From: Cristatella mucedo
Lineage: Eukaryota; Bryozoa; Phylactolaemata; Cristatellidae
DNA: 64,000 nt
Reading direction: 5' to 3'
Assembly (NCBI GenBank): GCA_009760855.2
Contig: WPIO01000029.1
Coordinates: forward strand, 2,125,501-2,189,500
Position numbers and translations under genes: made by a program. This document shows, in pieces, positions 50,001-59,205 of the stretch. Below the pieces are notes generated by a model that ran no database searches, had not been told where the DNA came from, and was given only the letters and a program-made list of their open reading frames with translations. How positions within the stretch are numbered: position 1 is the stretch's first letter; the number at the start of each line of letters is the position of its first letter.

Positions 50001-53000
50001 TGCTATGCTCCAACTCTCTTGCTAGTGTTGAGAGCCCTGCCAAGAGGAAGCAAAATACGCCTCTAAAATTGGTGCTGAATATGGCTGCAAGTTTATCAAA
50101 ATCTATATGTAATGTAATATATTTCCGTTTGTAACTCCAAAAAGCCCCTAGACTAAGTGGGTACCATGCAGGAGTTTTCTACAGCCCACTCAAAGCCTGA
50201 GCAACCACGATGGCAGTCGAGTAAATGAGCACCAAGGAAGTGGCACCCAGGACGGCTCGAAAGAATGTCCCAGTCAGCAGCAGGAGAGAAGATGCCTTTG
50301 CGTAGGAGTTCCATAGTCTAGAACCCGCAGAGCAAAAGCTTCTGTCACCAAAAGTCTCCATCAAGCGAAGGAATGAAATAGTTCAAAGAGCTGCAACTGC
50401 TCCAAGTTAATCAGTAGATAAAAAGCAACGTTTCCACTGTAATCCAGAAGGCCCAGCAAAGTTTTTCTACGTCACACCTTGCAGAACAATTGTATCAGTT
50501 TCAACCTCCCTGTGCCCTCAGGTCCTACAAGAATGATAAATGAGACACCACTAATTTCACTTGAAAAAGTTGCTGACATAAGCTTTCACTCTACACAGCT
50601 ACCGTTCGAAAAAAAACTTTGCTTCTGTGGTGAGGAAATGATATTTTGAATTTTCCCAGTTTTGCTGTTAGGCACAATGTTAACATCAGGTTCACACATA
50701 CCGAATACATTCTGCCACTATCCTAATAAGTGAGGGTTAGGCGAATATAACACAATACATAAGTATCCTTGGAAGTTTAATAGTGGAGGTGCAGTCATTA
50801 AAGAACATTTTAGTTCATGTTATTGCAGTCAGATATTAAGCAAATTGCCTTATTTGAGTGATTAGTTCGAAGTTTTGACATTAAGAGATTGTTTGCACAA
50901 AGCAGATGTATTTTGCTGGCGTGGGGACAATTTATCAAGGCGAGAGCAAAAAAAAAGTACCCCGTGACAGCATCTGTGAAGATAATGGAGGCATGTGAAG
51001 CATACTTTGGCAATGCCTATCAGGAGGGATCAAGACAAACCACGGAGACTCCATTTCACATTCGAACACCGACAGAGAACTCTAGAAGGTGAACAATCGC
51101 TTCACCCTAGATGGAAGTTCTTGCACCATATTAGGTAATATGTGGAATATCATTTTTTAATTTACATAATTATAGTATGTTTACAAGCTGGCACAAGGAA
51201 GGACAGCCACAAAGTTTGCTATTGCAAGAATTTGTCGAGAACTGACTGACAGACAACTAAACGCAACTGCTGCTTCTGCATGGTGGACCCTTGACAGGCA
51301 AGAGTGCACCTCCCACCATGTATCTACAAATTCCATAGCAACAGTACTGCACTGCCCTGATCCCCTAGTTCCCACCCCTTCCGAAAGACAATGTAGCTGG
51401 TCTATTCAAGGCTGCAGAAATCACCTGCCGCCCGTATGAAGGGCACCTATTCATAAAAAATTCATGCAAGAGCCCATGCTGCTTCATAAAGGGAACAAGT
51501 AACATCTCTCCCTATAGGGCACCTCAAAGCAGACTACACCAGTGTCAAGATGTTGCTGAGAGCCTTGAAATATGACGACTATGCCTGGGAGGTAATTGGA
51601 GACCTCCAAAGAGAGGTCATTATTGACGGGCATCCAAGGTGCTTCATGTGGGGGCCACTGGTAGACCATCAGAAAGCATTGATGCCACCATTGGACTTGA
51701 AGTTAGGCTTTATAAAGTATTTTGTCCCACCTCAAAACAATTATCAGCCTTCAAGTAGCTTCAACATGTCTTTCCACAGCTGCCAAGGCCAAAGCTGGCT
51801 CCTTCGTTGGACCACAGATAAAGAGGATCATCGAGCGTAACAAATTCGTCAAGAAGCTGAACAGTATGACGAAAGCAGCTTGGAACTGTTTTGTTATGAC
51901 GGTTTAGGGCTTTCTGAGCAATCACAAGGCTGAAAACTATGAGCAGCTGGTTCCACCTTTCATAAATAACTGTGCCAAAATGAGATGCAGAATGCCCCTT
52001 AAAATCCATACCATTGATGCTCAGCTTATAACAAAAACATAATGGGGACAAAGTTTAGGTGCTTTTTAGATAAATACATATTTTACTCATTTCTGAACTC
52101 TTTTGAGGGTCATTTAATTTTGGTACTTCAGAGTGAATACATGTTTGCTTTAATTCGTTTACTGTTCTTTCAGACTAAATGTGAACCAAAAGATTCGAAT
52201 TTGACAGTTTTCTTATGGAAAATAGGTTAACTTCGAGTTAATCACTCTGCTGGTCTCTAAAACAAAGCTTGTAGGCAATAATGGCCATTTTATATACTTC
52301 CGAGGCATGACCAATTATAAAATAACACTACAAATTGCATTACATCGGGCTACTGCTTTGCTCACAGTGCTTGAATGAAGATTAGGTTCTCTTAGGATGC
52401 TAATTAAAAGACTTCCTATTATTACTTTTTATTATTAGTCTTATTACTGTTTGAGGACTTCTAAAGTTTCTCAGGCTTTCAGGAGCAAACTATAGAAAAA
52501 AAACTAACCAGGGTAACACCTGTCTATCGCTTTGTGGATGGAGATACATAAATACATACTGCCTAAGAAAGAACACCCGACATTTGCTTACTTCAAACTG
52601 AACCTGATTCGCCAAGATCTCAAAACAAAATAACGATGCATTAACTGGTAACAAAGACTAAGTTTAAGATAAGATTACAAAGCATAAACATTAACGGCAC
52701 CATGTGCAATCTCTATATGCACTATATTTAATAAAGCCACAAGGCATGTCAATAAGGCAAGACGAGCTGCATCCACATATAATGCAATTCAGCATGCCGC
52801 CAAATACCGTTCTGGACTCGCAGGAGCCACAGCTGCTTTCGGGACTGCAGGGCTTGGCGGTTTAGGTGGCACGTCTGGCAAAAGCACGTCTTCTGTCCCG
52901 GGTGGTGGCGGTATATCGTACAAGGCATTTTCATCCTCCTGGTTAAGGTCCTTCTCACTAGGACTGGCTTGTCTGCAAATACAATGTACCAATGGGGCGA

Positions 53001-56000
53001 AGGACAAATAACTTGACGACTAGAGCAATCACCCAATACCAGCTGCCGAGCCTGAGACCGTCACACCAACTTACACACCTGCTGGAACATGATGCAGGAG
53101 CTGGAGATGCAGTGCCAGCTATAATACCTATCCTTTTGATCAGCATGCCATATGATGTGTTTTCAATCTGTGAGCTGGTCAACGCAGGAAGCTTAGGCAG
53201 ATTCTGCAGCAAAAATGAAGGCACGAGATTTTAAGTAAAAACAGTGCAGGTACCTCAGGTACATCACACAAATAAAACATCGTTTCCATTGGAATATGTA
53301 GCAGCAGAAGTATGTCGAGGGTAAAAGCTACTTGTGGGCATTCTAATCGGTGTAACTAGTGGAATTATTTTAAGTGGTAGAAGCCTGACACCAGCCTTAA
53401 AAACCCAGCCAGCATTGAAGGCTATATGCTTCTTGTTTTCTTCACACTCACGAGCCTGTGAATGGCAATCACGGATCCTCGTCACTGCATTGATTCTTTT
53501 CTAGACGGAGGTCATCACACACTCCCTTTAATTATAGATAAAAGTAGATAAATCCATTATTATCCAAGTTTGATGGGCATATGAAACTAGCTTTGCAAAA
53601 ATCCTCAGTGAATCAAGTACTACAACACCCGTTTGCTATTGTATACACGGAACGCCAAAAAAATCAACGCTTCCTAAGAGCATCACGATAACAACCAAAA
53701 TATTTTAGTACTGTCTCAGTTAAACATATGTTCCAGTCAGCTTTCCCTTCGTCCCAAGTGTCTTTTTCTTTGATACTGGGTGCTTTGTGTGTGTACCAGT
53801 GCATGACCCAGTGGATGTTACTAGCTCGAAGTCTTACTAATCGGTGGCCACGAGTCTCTTTGTGCTGACCTAAGCAATAATAATAATAATAATAATAATA
53901 ATAATTGACTTGATAAAGCACCTTCAGAGAACTTAATCTCTCTCTAGGCGCTTTACATTTGCTGCAAAGGGAAATGCAATTGAATGGTGAGTAAAATCAT
54001 GCTTGATAAACCAAAAATGAATAACATGGTTAGGGGTGACATGCACAGGGCCAGCATGCAGATACTTGTATGCTTTTGCATGCTTGATACTGTGCATGTG
54101 ACCTCATGGATATAGACTCTCTTAAGAAAGCTGTAAAGAGGATACATTTAATTTTCATAGAGTGCTAAAAAAACGACCTCAAAACGACAATGCTTATTAT
54201 TCTGTGGACGATTGTTAATGTATCACGAACTTCAAATCTCTTGGAGAACGTGCCTTCAGTTACAATGCTATCCGGTCATATCCTGATTAGAGAAGATTCA
54301 AAAAGAAGCTAAAACCTACCTGTTCCTCATAAACTTCACTCCGCAGGATTAAATTGCCATTTGTGGGTGGTCATTCATTGCATGCTCGCTTTTGTTTCTG
54401 ACTGATAAGCACTTTGATTGATGCACGGTCTTTTGTTAGGCATACCCACCTTCAGTTTTTCAAAAATCCATTGGAAATTGCCCATTCTGGGGTTTAACAA
54501 TATAGTTACAGCTACTAGTGTATATCATAAAGGCTTACAAAAATGCTCCAAAACATTTAAGGGCCATTTTCATGGAAGATTGACCAGCTCCTTCAAACCA
54601 GTACTAAGGACAGAACTATCAAGCTGGAGAATGCCAAGTATTTGCAAGAGCTAGTTTGCCCACCATTAGACATGAAGTTGAAGCAAGCTGCAAGACTTAA
54701 GAACAACTCTATTATCGACAGTAACCTAGCACCCAACACCGATCACATCCTTACCTGTGTGCTTATTGAAGGCCTTAAGCTGGGATGAAGATAACCGCCA
54801 TCATCATCATCATCGTTGTCACTGCTACTAGAAGACGGGTCTGCAATGAAATACCTAGTGTTCAGACAGCAAGCTAGCATGAGACAAAAGACGCCCAGCC
54901 TTAAGAGTCTAACATACCTGAAGCTTGCATCTGTGGCTTATGCAACCCAGGAATATATCTTCCACATTTGATCATTGACACCATATGTTTGTAGTACGGA
55001 TTGAGAGAATGCTCAAATATTAGGAAACCAAATTGTGGGTTGGCAGACTGTTTTGTTTTAATCATGATTTCCATTTGGCCACCGTGCTTACTCACAAATT
55101 CAGCAGTTTTCTCGATGATGGAGTTCAGCTTCATGCTCGTAGGCTTGTAAAAGAGAAAACCTACATAGACCTGACCTGAATACATACATTACGCTTCCAG
55201 CAATGTCAGCAACAAATTTACATACACATTCCATGTGTGGCGGGATATGCAGCTCGGGAGCAGGGATAAAGAGTCCCCGTTCATCCTCATCGTCAGCAGG
55301 GTCTTCGGTTCCGTCATTTCCTAGAACAATGTAGAAACATAACACTTCACAGACTAACGACACAACAAGTGAAAGTGATCACACGGTGTGGACAGAGAAG
55401 TAGTGAATGCATACCTTGCATGGCACTAGCATCCTGTGTAGGCTCTGCTGGATCATATTGCTCATAGCTAAACCCAACAGCTTGATACGGTGCAGAACTT
55501 TCATCAGCAGCAAGCTCCTGGTGTAAGCGCTTCAGCTCTTCCTCTGGAAAAGAAAATCTTTAAAAGTAAATATAAACCAAACACACCTCTAACATTAATG
55601 ATTTCATGTAGCACAAGCACACATAATGAACTTTCCCTAGCAATTGTACCTTCATACATGGCTTTATCAGCCAAGTCAACATGCAGTTCCATATATCGCT
55701 CCTCATCACATATTGCTTCTATGTGTTTTTCCTCATCAGTAAGCATTTCGTCATTGATTGGGTTGATATCGGCATCGTATTGGCCTAGGTCATGAAGGTG
55801 ACCTCGGCCGTCATACCTGCAAAAGCAATCTAAGTAAAGAAGCTGCAAAACATGTGCACAATGGGACACAAACACGTAGCTCGAGCAATAGGCAGATGTA
55901 TTGAGGAAACTGGTTGCGCGACGGCCAAGATCATAGCAGATACTTATACAACAATCGACTAGTGCCGGAATCAACACTTACCTTACTTTCACGGCTTAGT

Positions 56001-56818
56001 TTACTGCAATGAGGTTCCAATACAACATCTATGATACAGATATATAAGAGGATGCGTAGCAACTTGAGAAGCACCGGCAGGATTACCTCCCTACATAAAC
56101 TGCTTTTCACATTTACTCTCATACACAATTGATATCTCTACGTACGAAAGGCGCGACAAAGTGTGTAGCAACCACTATTGCACAAGAATAAGAAATGACA
56201 GCATCCCGGAACATACACGTGCAGTATCCCTGGTAAACTTACAATATCCTTAACATAGCAAGCAGGCACGAGAGTTCAGTAACGGCGACAGTAACGATGA
56301 CGCGGAAACGCAACCAAATGTTTGTAAATATAGCAGTTGTCGACGTGACAGGTACTTAGCCTTGCATGTGAACGCTTAGGGTGCTGTCCACACTTGTTCT
56401 GTCAAGCGCAGCTCTTCCAGACGAAACTCCTCAAAGCTCTGTGCTGTCTCGAGCAGTGAGCAATGAGATACACCAGCCGTGGGCCATTTACGAGCGAATG
56501 ACTTGCACAATAGGTTGGGCTAAACACGCTGAAATCTGTAGATTTCAAGTCTAACGACGTTAAAGAAGCAGTAAAATCGAAATTTGCAAACACCTTTTAG
56601 GTGACTTAGGCCGGCCGATGCACAGACCTGTCTATCATTAGGCTCGTGTCGCCCATCCATGGTATCAAGTGTTTTTCTTCCTCTACGTACACAGCTTTCT
56701 CGTCGTCACGAAAGAGTTTACACTGGTATCCGAAGACTAGCAGTTCCTCGGGGTCTCCAGTGCCGATATCCGTAGGCACACTTTTGTTACCCCTTAACTG
56801 AGAAAGTCGCGAGGCCAT
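37789..56818 (-). CDS. SFSWAP: Splicing factor SFSWAP (suppressor-of-white-apricot homologue), 14 exons
   Basis: This is a nuclear RS-type regulator of alternative pre-mRNA splicing. Joining 14 exons gives 788 codons with consistent phases and GT-AG ends. Domains in order: the DRY_EERY region (about 27-145; [19 protein letters not shown] across the exon 1/2 joint, [10 protein letters not shown]); SURP1 (about 198-252; [15 protein letters not shown]); an acidic [19 protein letters not shown] segment; a proline-rich stretch (IPPPPG); SURP2 (about 439-491; [16 protein letters not shown]); a basic helical segment (about 575-617; [13 protein letters not shown]); and an RS-rich tail (about 640-740). 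Human SFSWAP is somewhat longer (about 950 residues) with the same order. The start ATG (56,816-56,818) has an A at -3, G at +4 and an in-frame TGA 12 bp upstream. Exons 7 and 14 are the least certain. Introns range from 50 bp to 3.7 kb and carry most of the local repeats. Confidence 0.93.
38613..38729 (-). mobile_element. LINE-A 3' tail, part 1 (interrupted by SINE1)
   Basis: On plus: six AAT units, CACTTGTTATAAGTGCCCTAAGAGAACCC, TTTACATTTGCTGC, and so on up to GGTGGTAACAT. It lies in SFSWAP intron 13, the same strand as the gene. The same LINE continues at 38,860. Confidence 0.9.
38730..38859 (-). mobile_element. SINE1 with perfect 11-bp target-site duplication
   Basis: It is flanked by GGTGGTAACAT at 38,719-38,729 and again at 38,860-38,870, an exact direct repeat. 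On the minus strand the head has CCAGTGGTTAAGGTGCTCGC and GGTCGTGGGCTCGAGCCCCG. The tail is GTAAAGCTCGTGTATAGAAA...GCTCTTAGGGTGC, followed by AT-rich sequence. Confidence 0.95.
38860..39030 (-). mobile_element. LINE-A 3' tail, part 2
   Basis: LINE-A 3' UTR on the minus strand resumes after the SINE: on plus AACATGGTTAGAAGTAACATGC, GGTTAGTGGCAGCATACACA, GGACCCACTAAATGCT. It ends near the ORF terminus equivalent. Confidence 0.9.
40250..40345 (+). mobile_element. SINE2 5' half
   Basis: CTATGGGTCTTAGCACGGGA, GGTGGTCGCTCTTCAGGACC, the B box GGGTTCGACTCC, and TGCTGTGGACGATC. The 3' half is lost. It lies in SFSWAP intron 13 on the opposite strand to the gene, directly before the unnamed intronic repeat copy at 40,362. 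Confidence 0.75.
40362..40806 (+). repeat. Unnamed dispersed repeat, copy 1
   Basis: This 445-bp stretch aligns with the minus strand of 45,085-45,515. Shared landmarks are CATTTCAAATGTCA / CATTTCAAATTTCA, AAGCTTCACGC / AAGCTTCACAC, CAAGTTGGGATACAAG / CAAGTTGGGATGCAAG, GTTATTTGTAGATA in both, GGAAGTCGTCA in both, and GGTACCCTAAACAAA in both. An open frame (40,321-40,737) crosses it but is broken in the other copy. I do not recognise the family. Confidence 0.85.
41720..41942 (-). CDS. SFSWAP: SFSWAP exon 13 (RS domain)
   Basis: CTTTTCAG|GACCAGAC opens [17 protein letters not shown], then [15 protein letters not shown] and [17 protein letters not shown]. It ends AAAAG|GTGACT, phase 2. If this donor is not used, the next codon is TGA, giving an alternative C-terminus right at the splice site. 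Confidence 0.92.
43360..43530 (-). CDS. SFSWAP: SFSWAP exon 12 (basic helical segment)
   Basis: TTTATGTTAG|GTGAACAG opens [18 protein letters not shown], then [20 protein letters not shown], one of the most conserved parts of the family. It ends ATCG|GTAAGG, phase 1. Confidence 0.95.
45085..45515 (-). repeat. Unnamed dispersed repeat, copy 2
   Basis: Minus-strand counterpart of 40,362-40,806, diverged by perhaps a quarter to a third of positions by eye. It lies in SFSWAP intron 11. No target duplication is recognisable, so the pair looks old. Its edges are uncertain by tens of bases. Confidence 0.82.
46103..46315 (-). CDS. SFSWAP: SFSWAP exon 11
   Basis: GCCTTTTAG|CTGTCAGC opens [10 protein letters not shown] (vertebrate SISFAIKAKEND), followed by NDSSDEENE, an alanine-rich stretch and [11 protein letters not shown]. 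It ends CTAA|GTATGT, phase 1. Confidence 0.9.
46560..47189 (-). mobile_element. LINE-A, strongly decayed (part 1)
   Basis: On the minus strand the 3' tail lies near 46,560. Then come the ORF end (on plus GCATAACAACTAAGGGCAAG, compare GCATACGAACTAAATGCACG at 6,325) and the RT C-terminal region (on plus ATGTGGCAACTGAGACGTTT). The SFSWAP intron 10 sequence is interrupted at 47,190 by the LTR. Confidence 0.72.
47190..47456 (+). mobile_element. Probable solo LTR (Gypsy-like)
   Basis: A 267-bp insertion splits the decayed LINE. It starts TGTAGCGACC and ends CCAACA, so the ends are TGT...ACA. GGCA precedes it (47,186-47,189) and follows it (47,457-47,460), a 4-bp target duplication. The LINE reading AGTGGGCA resumes as ATACTTGACAGTG. 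It contains a CT-rich block and GGCGGAATAAAGTC, an AATAAA poly(A) signal in the usual LTR position. No internal retroviral-type genes are present, which fits a solo LTR left by recombination. A TGTAGCGAC start is common in Gypsy-type LTRs. Confidence 0.75.
47461..48800 (-). mobile_element. LINE-A, strongly decayed (parts 2 and 3)
   Basis: Segment 47,461-47,760 continues the interrupted copy (on plus AAGTGAAAGGCCACTTTGGAAC, compare AATGAAAGGTCACTTTGGAAC at 27,458). At about 47,780-48,800 a second, partly overlapping LINE-A stretch begins again from the RT C-terminus (GGTATGTTCTCCAAAGGATTAGAGG) and reaches the RT core region. It appears to be two degraded copies in the same orientation inside SFSWAP intron 10. 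Confidence 0.68.
49144..49364 (-). CDS. SFSWAP: SFSWAP exon 10 (SURP2)
   Basis: GTTATTTTAG|AGCC opens [20 protein letters not shown], then [19 protein letters not shown] and [12 protein letters not shown], the second SURP module. It ends CAAAAG|GTAATG, phase 1. Confidence 0.95.
49957..49977. repeat. Poly(A) run
   Basis: About 18 consecutive A's within SFSWAP intron 9 on the plus strand. No element body that would explain it as a retroposon tail is evident next to it. Confidence 0.9.
50113..50400 (-). mobile_element. LINE-B-related 3' end, decayed
   Basis: On plus it starts TGTAATGTAATATATTTCCG, the reverse complement of the LINE-B tail. It then carries, on minus, the ORF end with [16 protein letters not shown]. 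It is diverged from the copies at 1 and 35 kb. It lies in SFSWAP intron 9, sense strand. Confidence 0.8.
51530..52045 (+). pseudogene. Fragment of a recurrent invertebrate mobile-element protein
   Basis: The plus strand encodes, across several frames, pieces such as [58 protein letters not shown] and [14 protein letters not shown]. From memory of protein families, this series (KVLMPPLHIKLG..., AG.F.GPQI..., FLGNHKAENY) recurs in many uncharacterised multi-copy animal proteins of likely transposon origin. I cannot name the superfamily. Frameshifts near 51,720 and 51,780 and a TAG before GFLSNH show it is dead. It lies antisense in SFSWAP intron 9. Confidence 0.65.
52366..52430 (+). mobile_element. 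SINE1/LINE-A tail scrap
   Basis: CAGTGCTTGAATGAAGATTAGGTTCTCTTAGGATGCTAATTAAAAG follows the tail pattern of SINE1 with a worn head, ending in an ATT-rich run. It lies in SFSWAP intron 9. Confidence 0.6.
52808..52972 (-). CDS. SFSWAP: SFSWAP exon 9 (proline-rich linker)
   Basis: ATTTGCAG|ACAAGCC opens [19 protein letters not shown], then [10 protein letters not shown] and [20 protein letters not shown]. It ends GAACG|GTATTT, phase 2. A PPPPG element also precedes SURP2 in vertebrates. Confidence 0.88.
53079..53203 (-). CDS. SFSWAP: SFSWAP exon 8
   Basis: TTTTTGCTGCAG|AATCTG opens [20 protein letters not shown] and ends TTCCAGCAG|GTGTGT, phase 2. The start and end phases fit both neighbours, and the [17 protein letters not shown] part looks coding. 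Sequence similarity to other SFSWAP proteins is weak in this linker. Confidence 0.78.
53254..53355 (-). CDS. SFSWAP: SFSWAP exon 7, doubtful
   Basis: I inferred this 102-bp phase 0-0 exon only because it is open (ends FYLCDVPE) and has a CCACTAG acceptor and a GAG|GTACCT donor. Exon 6 also joins exon 8 in phase without it. Its downstream intron would be only 50 bp against 77 bp for the next shortest. It may be optional or not an exon at all. Confidence 0.35.
53876..54085 (-). mobile_element. LINE-A 3' tail
   Basis: On plus: about nine AAT units, GACTTGATAAAGCACCTTCA, ATCTCTCTCTAGGCGCTTTA, GGTTAGGGGTGACATGCACA. The 3' UTR only; it lies in SFSWAP intron 6, sense strand. Confidence 0.92.
54228..54340 (+). 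mobile_element. LINE-A-related ORF-end fragment
   Basis: AACTTCAAATCTCTTGGAGA, GTGCCTTCAGTTACAATGCT and TTCAAAAAGAAGCTAAAACC correspond to the conserved end of the LINE-A ORF. It lies antisense in SFSWAP intron 6. Confidence 0.65.
54755..54840 (-). CDS. SFSWAP: SFSWAP exon 6
   Basis: CATTGCAG|ACCCGTC opens [20 protein letters not shown], matching the acidic segment followed by NYLHPSL in vertebrate SFSWAP. It ends ACACAG|GTAAGG, phase 0. Confidence 0.92.
54918..55143 (-). CDS. SFSWAP: SFSWAP exon 5 (SURP1)
   Basis: TTTTACAAG|CCTACG opens phase 0. It encodes the first SURP module: [35 protein letters not shown] and [14 protein letters not shown] modules bind splicing-factor peptides of the SF1 type in related proteins. 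It ends TTCAG|GTATGT, phase 1. Confidence 0.95.
55226..55320 (-). CDS. SFSWAP: SFSWAP exon 4
   Basis: TTCTAG|GAAATGAC opens an acidic stretch ([14 protein letters not shown]) and then [15 protein letters not shown]. It ends TGT|GTATGT, phase 0, a strong donor. Confidence 0.88.
55415..55543 (-). CDS. SFSWAP: SFSWAP exon 3
   Basis: TTTTCCAG|AGGAAGAG opens [16 protein letters not shown] and continues to [15 protein letters not shown]. It ends CAAG|GTATGC, phase 1. The [13 protein letters not shown] part parallels the GFTYGSDYYDPSEPT of vertebrate SFSWAP. Confidence 0.92.
55650..55816 (-). CDS. SFSWAP: SFSWAP exon 2
   Basis: Acceptor TTTTGCAG|G completes the Arg of the DRYDGRG motif. The exon carries [19 protein letters not shown] and [20 protein letters not shown]. 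It ends GAAG|GTACAA, phase 1. Intron 2 (106 bp) contains no stop in this frame. Confidence 0.92.
56628..56818 (-). CDS. SFSWAP: SFSWAP exon 1 (start)
   Basis: It encodes residues 1-63 plus two bases: [10 protein letters not shown], then [19 protein letters not shown] and HLIPWMGD, the conserved N-terminus of the family. It ends GACAG|GTCTGT, a weak donor (phase 2). Without splicing, translation stops eight codons beyond Asp63 (SVHRPA stop). Confidence 0.93.
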
Positions 56819-56960
56819 TGTTAGTGGTCATGTAGTTGAACAGTTGCGTGAACGAAAGCTAGATATACGACCAATGCAGTCACGACGCACGACGCGTACG
56901 GCGGAGACTGCACGAACGGAATCGCTGCGATACTAGTATGGCGGCAGACTCGCCGGATGT
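56819..56960 (-). promoter_or_regulatory. SFSWAP upstream region
   Basis: Directly upstream of the start codon is a moderately CpG-rich segment (ACGACGCACGACGCGTACGG on plus). It contains ATGGCGGC at 56,938-56,945 on the plus strand, which resembles the core of a YY1 site (inference). No TATA box is evident. The transcription start is not determined. Confidence 0.35.
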
Positions 56961-58179
56961 TGAACAGTGACCGAAAATAGATTTTTTTTTACAATTATCG
57001 TCGATAATCTGAGACCAAGCTATTCTAATTTAAGATAAGATGTTATTAAATTACAGGGCTCAAGATGTCGGGAAATCGATTAGTGAGAGGTCAGTGCTGC
57101 CCGGAAATGCCATAGCCGGAAATAAGCCCATGACTATTATCATTAAACGTACTCATCGTACGTTTTCACTTTATATCCATCTGCATATATCTGTATGTGT
57201 GTACGAAGCTAAATTTATATCTATTTATCTCGGCCACCACGGCGAGCAAAATAAATGCGTAACTATGATGGCCGAGGGGAGCTCTCGCTCCGTTACCAGA
57301 GGCTGCTCCTTGGTTTTTGCGGCTGTACTTCAAGAATTGCCTGTGACATTGCAGAGAGCTCAATACTCTACCAAGAAAAAACGACGAAGATAGGTAAATC
57401 TGTCTATATATTACATTTGAACCGAAACTTATTTCCGCTCATTCTGCGAATAGCCACGAGGCCTGAGTGATTGCTGTGCGAGGGAAAGGTTTTTATACTG
57501 CTCTCCAAGCCTATGAAGCCCTCAATACGCAATCTTCAACCTAAACCCTTTTCTTAATGCAGCAAAACATTAAAAGCTTAGTGCGCATGGGAGGTCATTC
57601 GAGGCAGAAAGTAGCAAAGAAGTAGCAGCAATTCTGCTGGAAAGGCACTGCCTTAAGTGACACCAGGAGAAACAATTTTCCCTATTATTGCGAGGTTGTA
57701 CGAGAATGAGTTCCATAAAATGGTATCCACAGAGAAAAGACTCTGCCATCATTAGTCTAAGCAAAAACGAAAGAGACTGAACATTTATTGTCCTGGGATT
57801 GCCTGGTGGCACGAAATATCGCCGTAACTACTCAGTTAAGTATACAGATTAGCACCAGAATTTCTGTCTCATGTTCGTCCTACAACCACAGCAACTCTTT
57901 TGTCGAAATTAATTGAGGCTACATGAATTAATAAACAATGCAGTGGTAATATTTGGGGCTAAATGTTGTGATTTAACAGGGCCTTAAATAGCTCTGCCAA
58001 AATTTAGTTTCAACGGACTGTGCAAAGACCAACAGACGCCTGCGGAGCTTGGATGCAGTAAACAGAGGCCACCTTGAGATCTAGGGAAAGATGATGGGAG
58101 AAAATAGAGGAGAATATGAGAGAAAGTGAGTGGTGATAGGGAGAGGCAGGAGACAAGGTGAAAGAGAGCGAGAAATAAA

Positions 58180-58245
58180 AATAATAATAATAATGCACTT
58201 GATGAAGCGCCCTCGGTGAACTCAATATCTTTCTAGGTGCTAATG
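58180..58245 (-). mobile_element. LINE-A 3' tail scrap
   Basis: On plus: four AAT units, then GCACTTGATGAAGCGCCCTC, GGTGAACTCAATATCTTTCTAGG, where the match ends. Confidence 0.85.
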
Positions 58246-59132
58246 AGAGAAAAGCCAGCGAGTAGGCAACTGCTCATGGAGTGACATGCAATGCTCTTTC
58301 ACCTCGTTTACATTTCGAAAAAATTGACGCATAGTCTTGAAAAAGTGAGTACTTTAGTAAATGCATAACGGTACAGTCGCTATCTAACGCGTATCTAGCG
58401 CTCTTAATTAATACATGCCCTCAATAATAATGATAAGCTAATGTGGTTCAAGAATAAATATGCATATTATTTTTTCAAAAATAATACTAAGCATATACGA
58501 ATTTTATAAGAAATAAGCAATTTTGAACTGAGAAACACAAATATATTTTTTGGATGACGCTTTATGCTGTTGAGGTTGGATAATTGTTTTTCTCGAGTGC
58601 AATTATAAGCAAAATATGTTGGCTATGTGCTCATGTATGGACTCACTGAATTGCAACCGTAAATGTAACCGGACAAAAGAGACAGCCTCTATTATTCTCG
58701 CGGCATTTATATACTCGTCCGGAGCGACGAGAGCACTGAAATGAGTCAGACCGGGGATGCAGCATTGGGGTAAGAGTCGCGCCAGCATGGAGGCCAGCTG
58801 CCCTCCTCCGCCAGATGTGGAGCGGCAGTGTGCGGAGTTCGGTCAATCTCTAAAAAATATCAGGCATCCACAGCACTGATTAAAAATACCTGCAGCTATT
58901 TTCTCTATGTTTTTTACTCTACAAAGAAATTGAGACTGTATGCATGGGTGGTAGATTATTGCCAACAGGCTGCCAATGGAGCCAGTAATCATCCATCAGG
59001 TACAAAGGAACATCATTTTCAGCCACTCTGTGTTGCTACTACCACGCTAATCCCTTTATCGACTGCCTCTGAACTCAGCTATCACTTTCTCTTCGTTGTT
59101 TAAAATGAATTCTGTTGACCCTTGGGTCTTAA

Positions 59133-59205
59133 GCCTATGGGGTAAGTTGCTTGTTCTTCACGACCCGAGCTCGCGGGTTCGAGTCCTGCAGTGGGCGATC
59201 CTTTC
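59133..59205 (+). mobile_element. SINE2 5' half
   Basis: GTCTTAAGCCTATGGGGTAA, TTGTTCTTCACGACCCGAGC, the B box CGGGTTCGAGTCC, and TGCAGTGGGCGATCC. The body beyond this is not recognisable. Confidence 0.8.

Noticed and set aside
55504-55977. Continuous 157-codon ORF taken as one exon of SFSWAP
   Set aside because: Only 55,650-55,816 is homologous. The rest is intron 1 and intron 2 read-through and a wrong-frame reading of exon 3.
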